Virus record (IMG/VR): IMGVR_UViG_3300033993_003435
Span: 1-34,550 of that record
Length of the DNA: 34,550 nt
DNA from: a virus
Strand: one strand, 5' to 3'
The notes beneath the pieces were generated by a model. That model did not search any database, was not told the DNA's origin, and saw only the letters and a program-made list of their open reading frames with translations. Of the stretch, positions 34,217 through 34,550 are shown in pieces. Position 1 is the stretch's first letter. The number at the start of each line of letters is the position of its first letter. The translations under genes and the position numbers were made by a program.

Positions 34217-34550
34217 TTAATGCTTAGTGATTGTAGCTTCGATCTTATTTACCTTCCAGCGAGTCTTAGATCCACGCTTATTATTCTTCTTAAGCTTACC
34301 TTCGAGAGTAAGCTCCCTGAGAAGATATCCAGCACGAGTTGCATCAATACTCAACTCAGCACATACATCAGTAATACCGAACAATCCTTCGAGCTTAAGA
34401 ATGCTCTCCTTATTCTTTTCCTTACGATCGGCTTTGCTGTTCTTCTTTTCAGTAGCTTCAGCCGTAACAGCGGTAAAGACATATCCCCGGCTAGTGAACG
34501 AACAAGTATAGTCGATACCAGGTCCGAAACGATTCTTAGAGAAGTATATG
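34217..34550 (-). CDS. C-terminal part of a RecA/DnaB-like ATPase or related protein (partial)
   Basis: The visible 111 residues start in SKNRFGPGIDYTCSFTSRGY. The K-N-R-F-G phrase is typical of the C-terminal core of RecA/DnaB-type ATPases. A Lys-rich linker (TEKKNSKADRKEKNKE) follows, then a winged-helix-like end (LEGLFGITDVCAELSIDATR, RELTLEGKLKKNNKRG). The gene continues beyond the right edge. A phage replicative helicase or recombinase with a fused winged helix is possible; this is a weak call. Confidence 0.45.
   Translation of the reverse strand, partial: IYFSKNRFGPGIDYTCSFTSRGYVFTAVTAEATEKKNSKADRKEKNKESILKLEGLFGITDVCAELSIDATRAGYLLRELTLEGKLKKNNKRGSKTRWKVNKIEATITKH

Overview
The window is a 34.5 kb piece of an AT-rich, large tailed-phage genome of the T4-like (myovirus) type. 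Reasons: dense short genes in long same-strand runs, a phage nucleotide-metabolism set (class I ribonucleotide reductase NrdA/NrdB, ThyX, dCMP deaminase, 5'-deoxynucleotidase), a T4 Rnh-type 5'-3' exonuclease, a giant tail fibre, T4-like late promoter boxes (consensus N-A/T-TAAATA), T4-like N-terminal capsid-targeting sequences, 17 tRNA genes and a tmRNA. The host cannot be named from this sequence.

Layout. 1-1278 (+): end of an unknown gene, a sulfotransferase, a small capsid-targeted protein and a histone H1-like protein. 1268-6635 (-): small proteins, dCMP deaminase, an HNH endonuclease, NrdA and NrdB. 6795-12669 (-): a tail-fibre module, with a 1639-residue fibre carrying YadA-like beta-roll repeats and a C1q-like tip, flanked by two paralogous small proteins. 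12700-18142 (-): small proteins, an HD (p)ppGpp-hydrolase-like protein, seven tRNAs and a PD-(D/E)XK homing endonuclease; one tRNA (Asn) is interrupted by a 183-nt group I intron. 18214-22591 (-): a set of proteins with a shared F-K-x-F-x-x-E N-terminus (probable head-packaged, ejected proteins, including a HExxH metallopeptidase-like protein and a DUF5661/pre-toxin-like protein), plus phage bS21. 22700-26070 (-): tRNAs, a second homing endonuclease, Hsp20, another HExxH protein and ThyX. 26123-28888 (-): a DUF932-like protein, a ~650-nt gene-free region that looks like a large structured RNA, three tRNAs and a tmRNA with a 34-residue tag. 29007-30740 (+): a lone virion structural protein. 30746-34550 (-): 2OG-Fe(II) oxygenase, 5'-nucleotidase, Rnh exonuclease, tRNA-Gln and a truncated ATPase-like gene.

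Main themes. (1) Translation takeover: bS21, tmRNA, 17 tRNAs (several with odd anticodons or architecture), and late genes whose late-promoter box ends only 4-6 nt before the start codon. By T4 geometry those mRNAs would be leaderless. bS21 itself sits behind a perfect TATAAATA box and is coupled by GTGA overlap to a 27-residue leader ORF. (2) A probable ejected-protein arsenal marked by a T4 IPIII-like capsid-targeting sequence. (3) Mobile elements settled in tRNA neighbourhoods: a group I intron and two zinc-finger/NUMOD3/PD-(D/E)XK endonucleases, each behind a late-type box.
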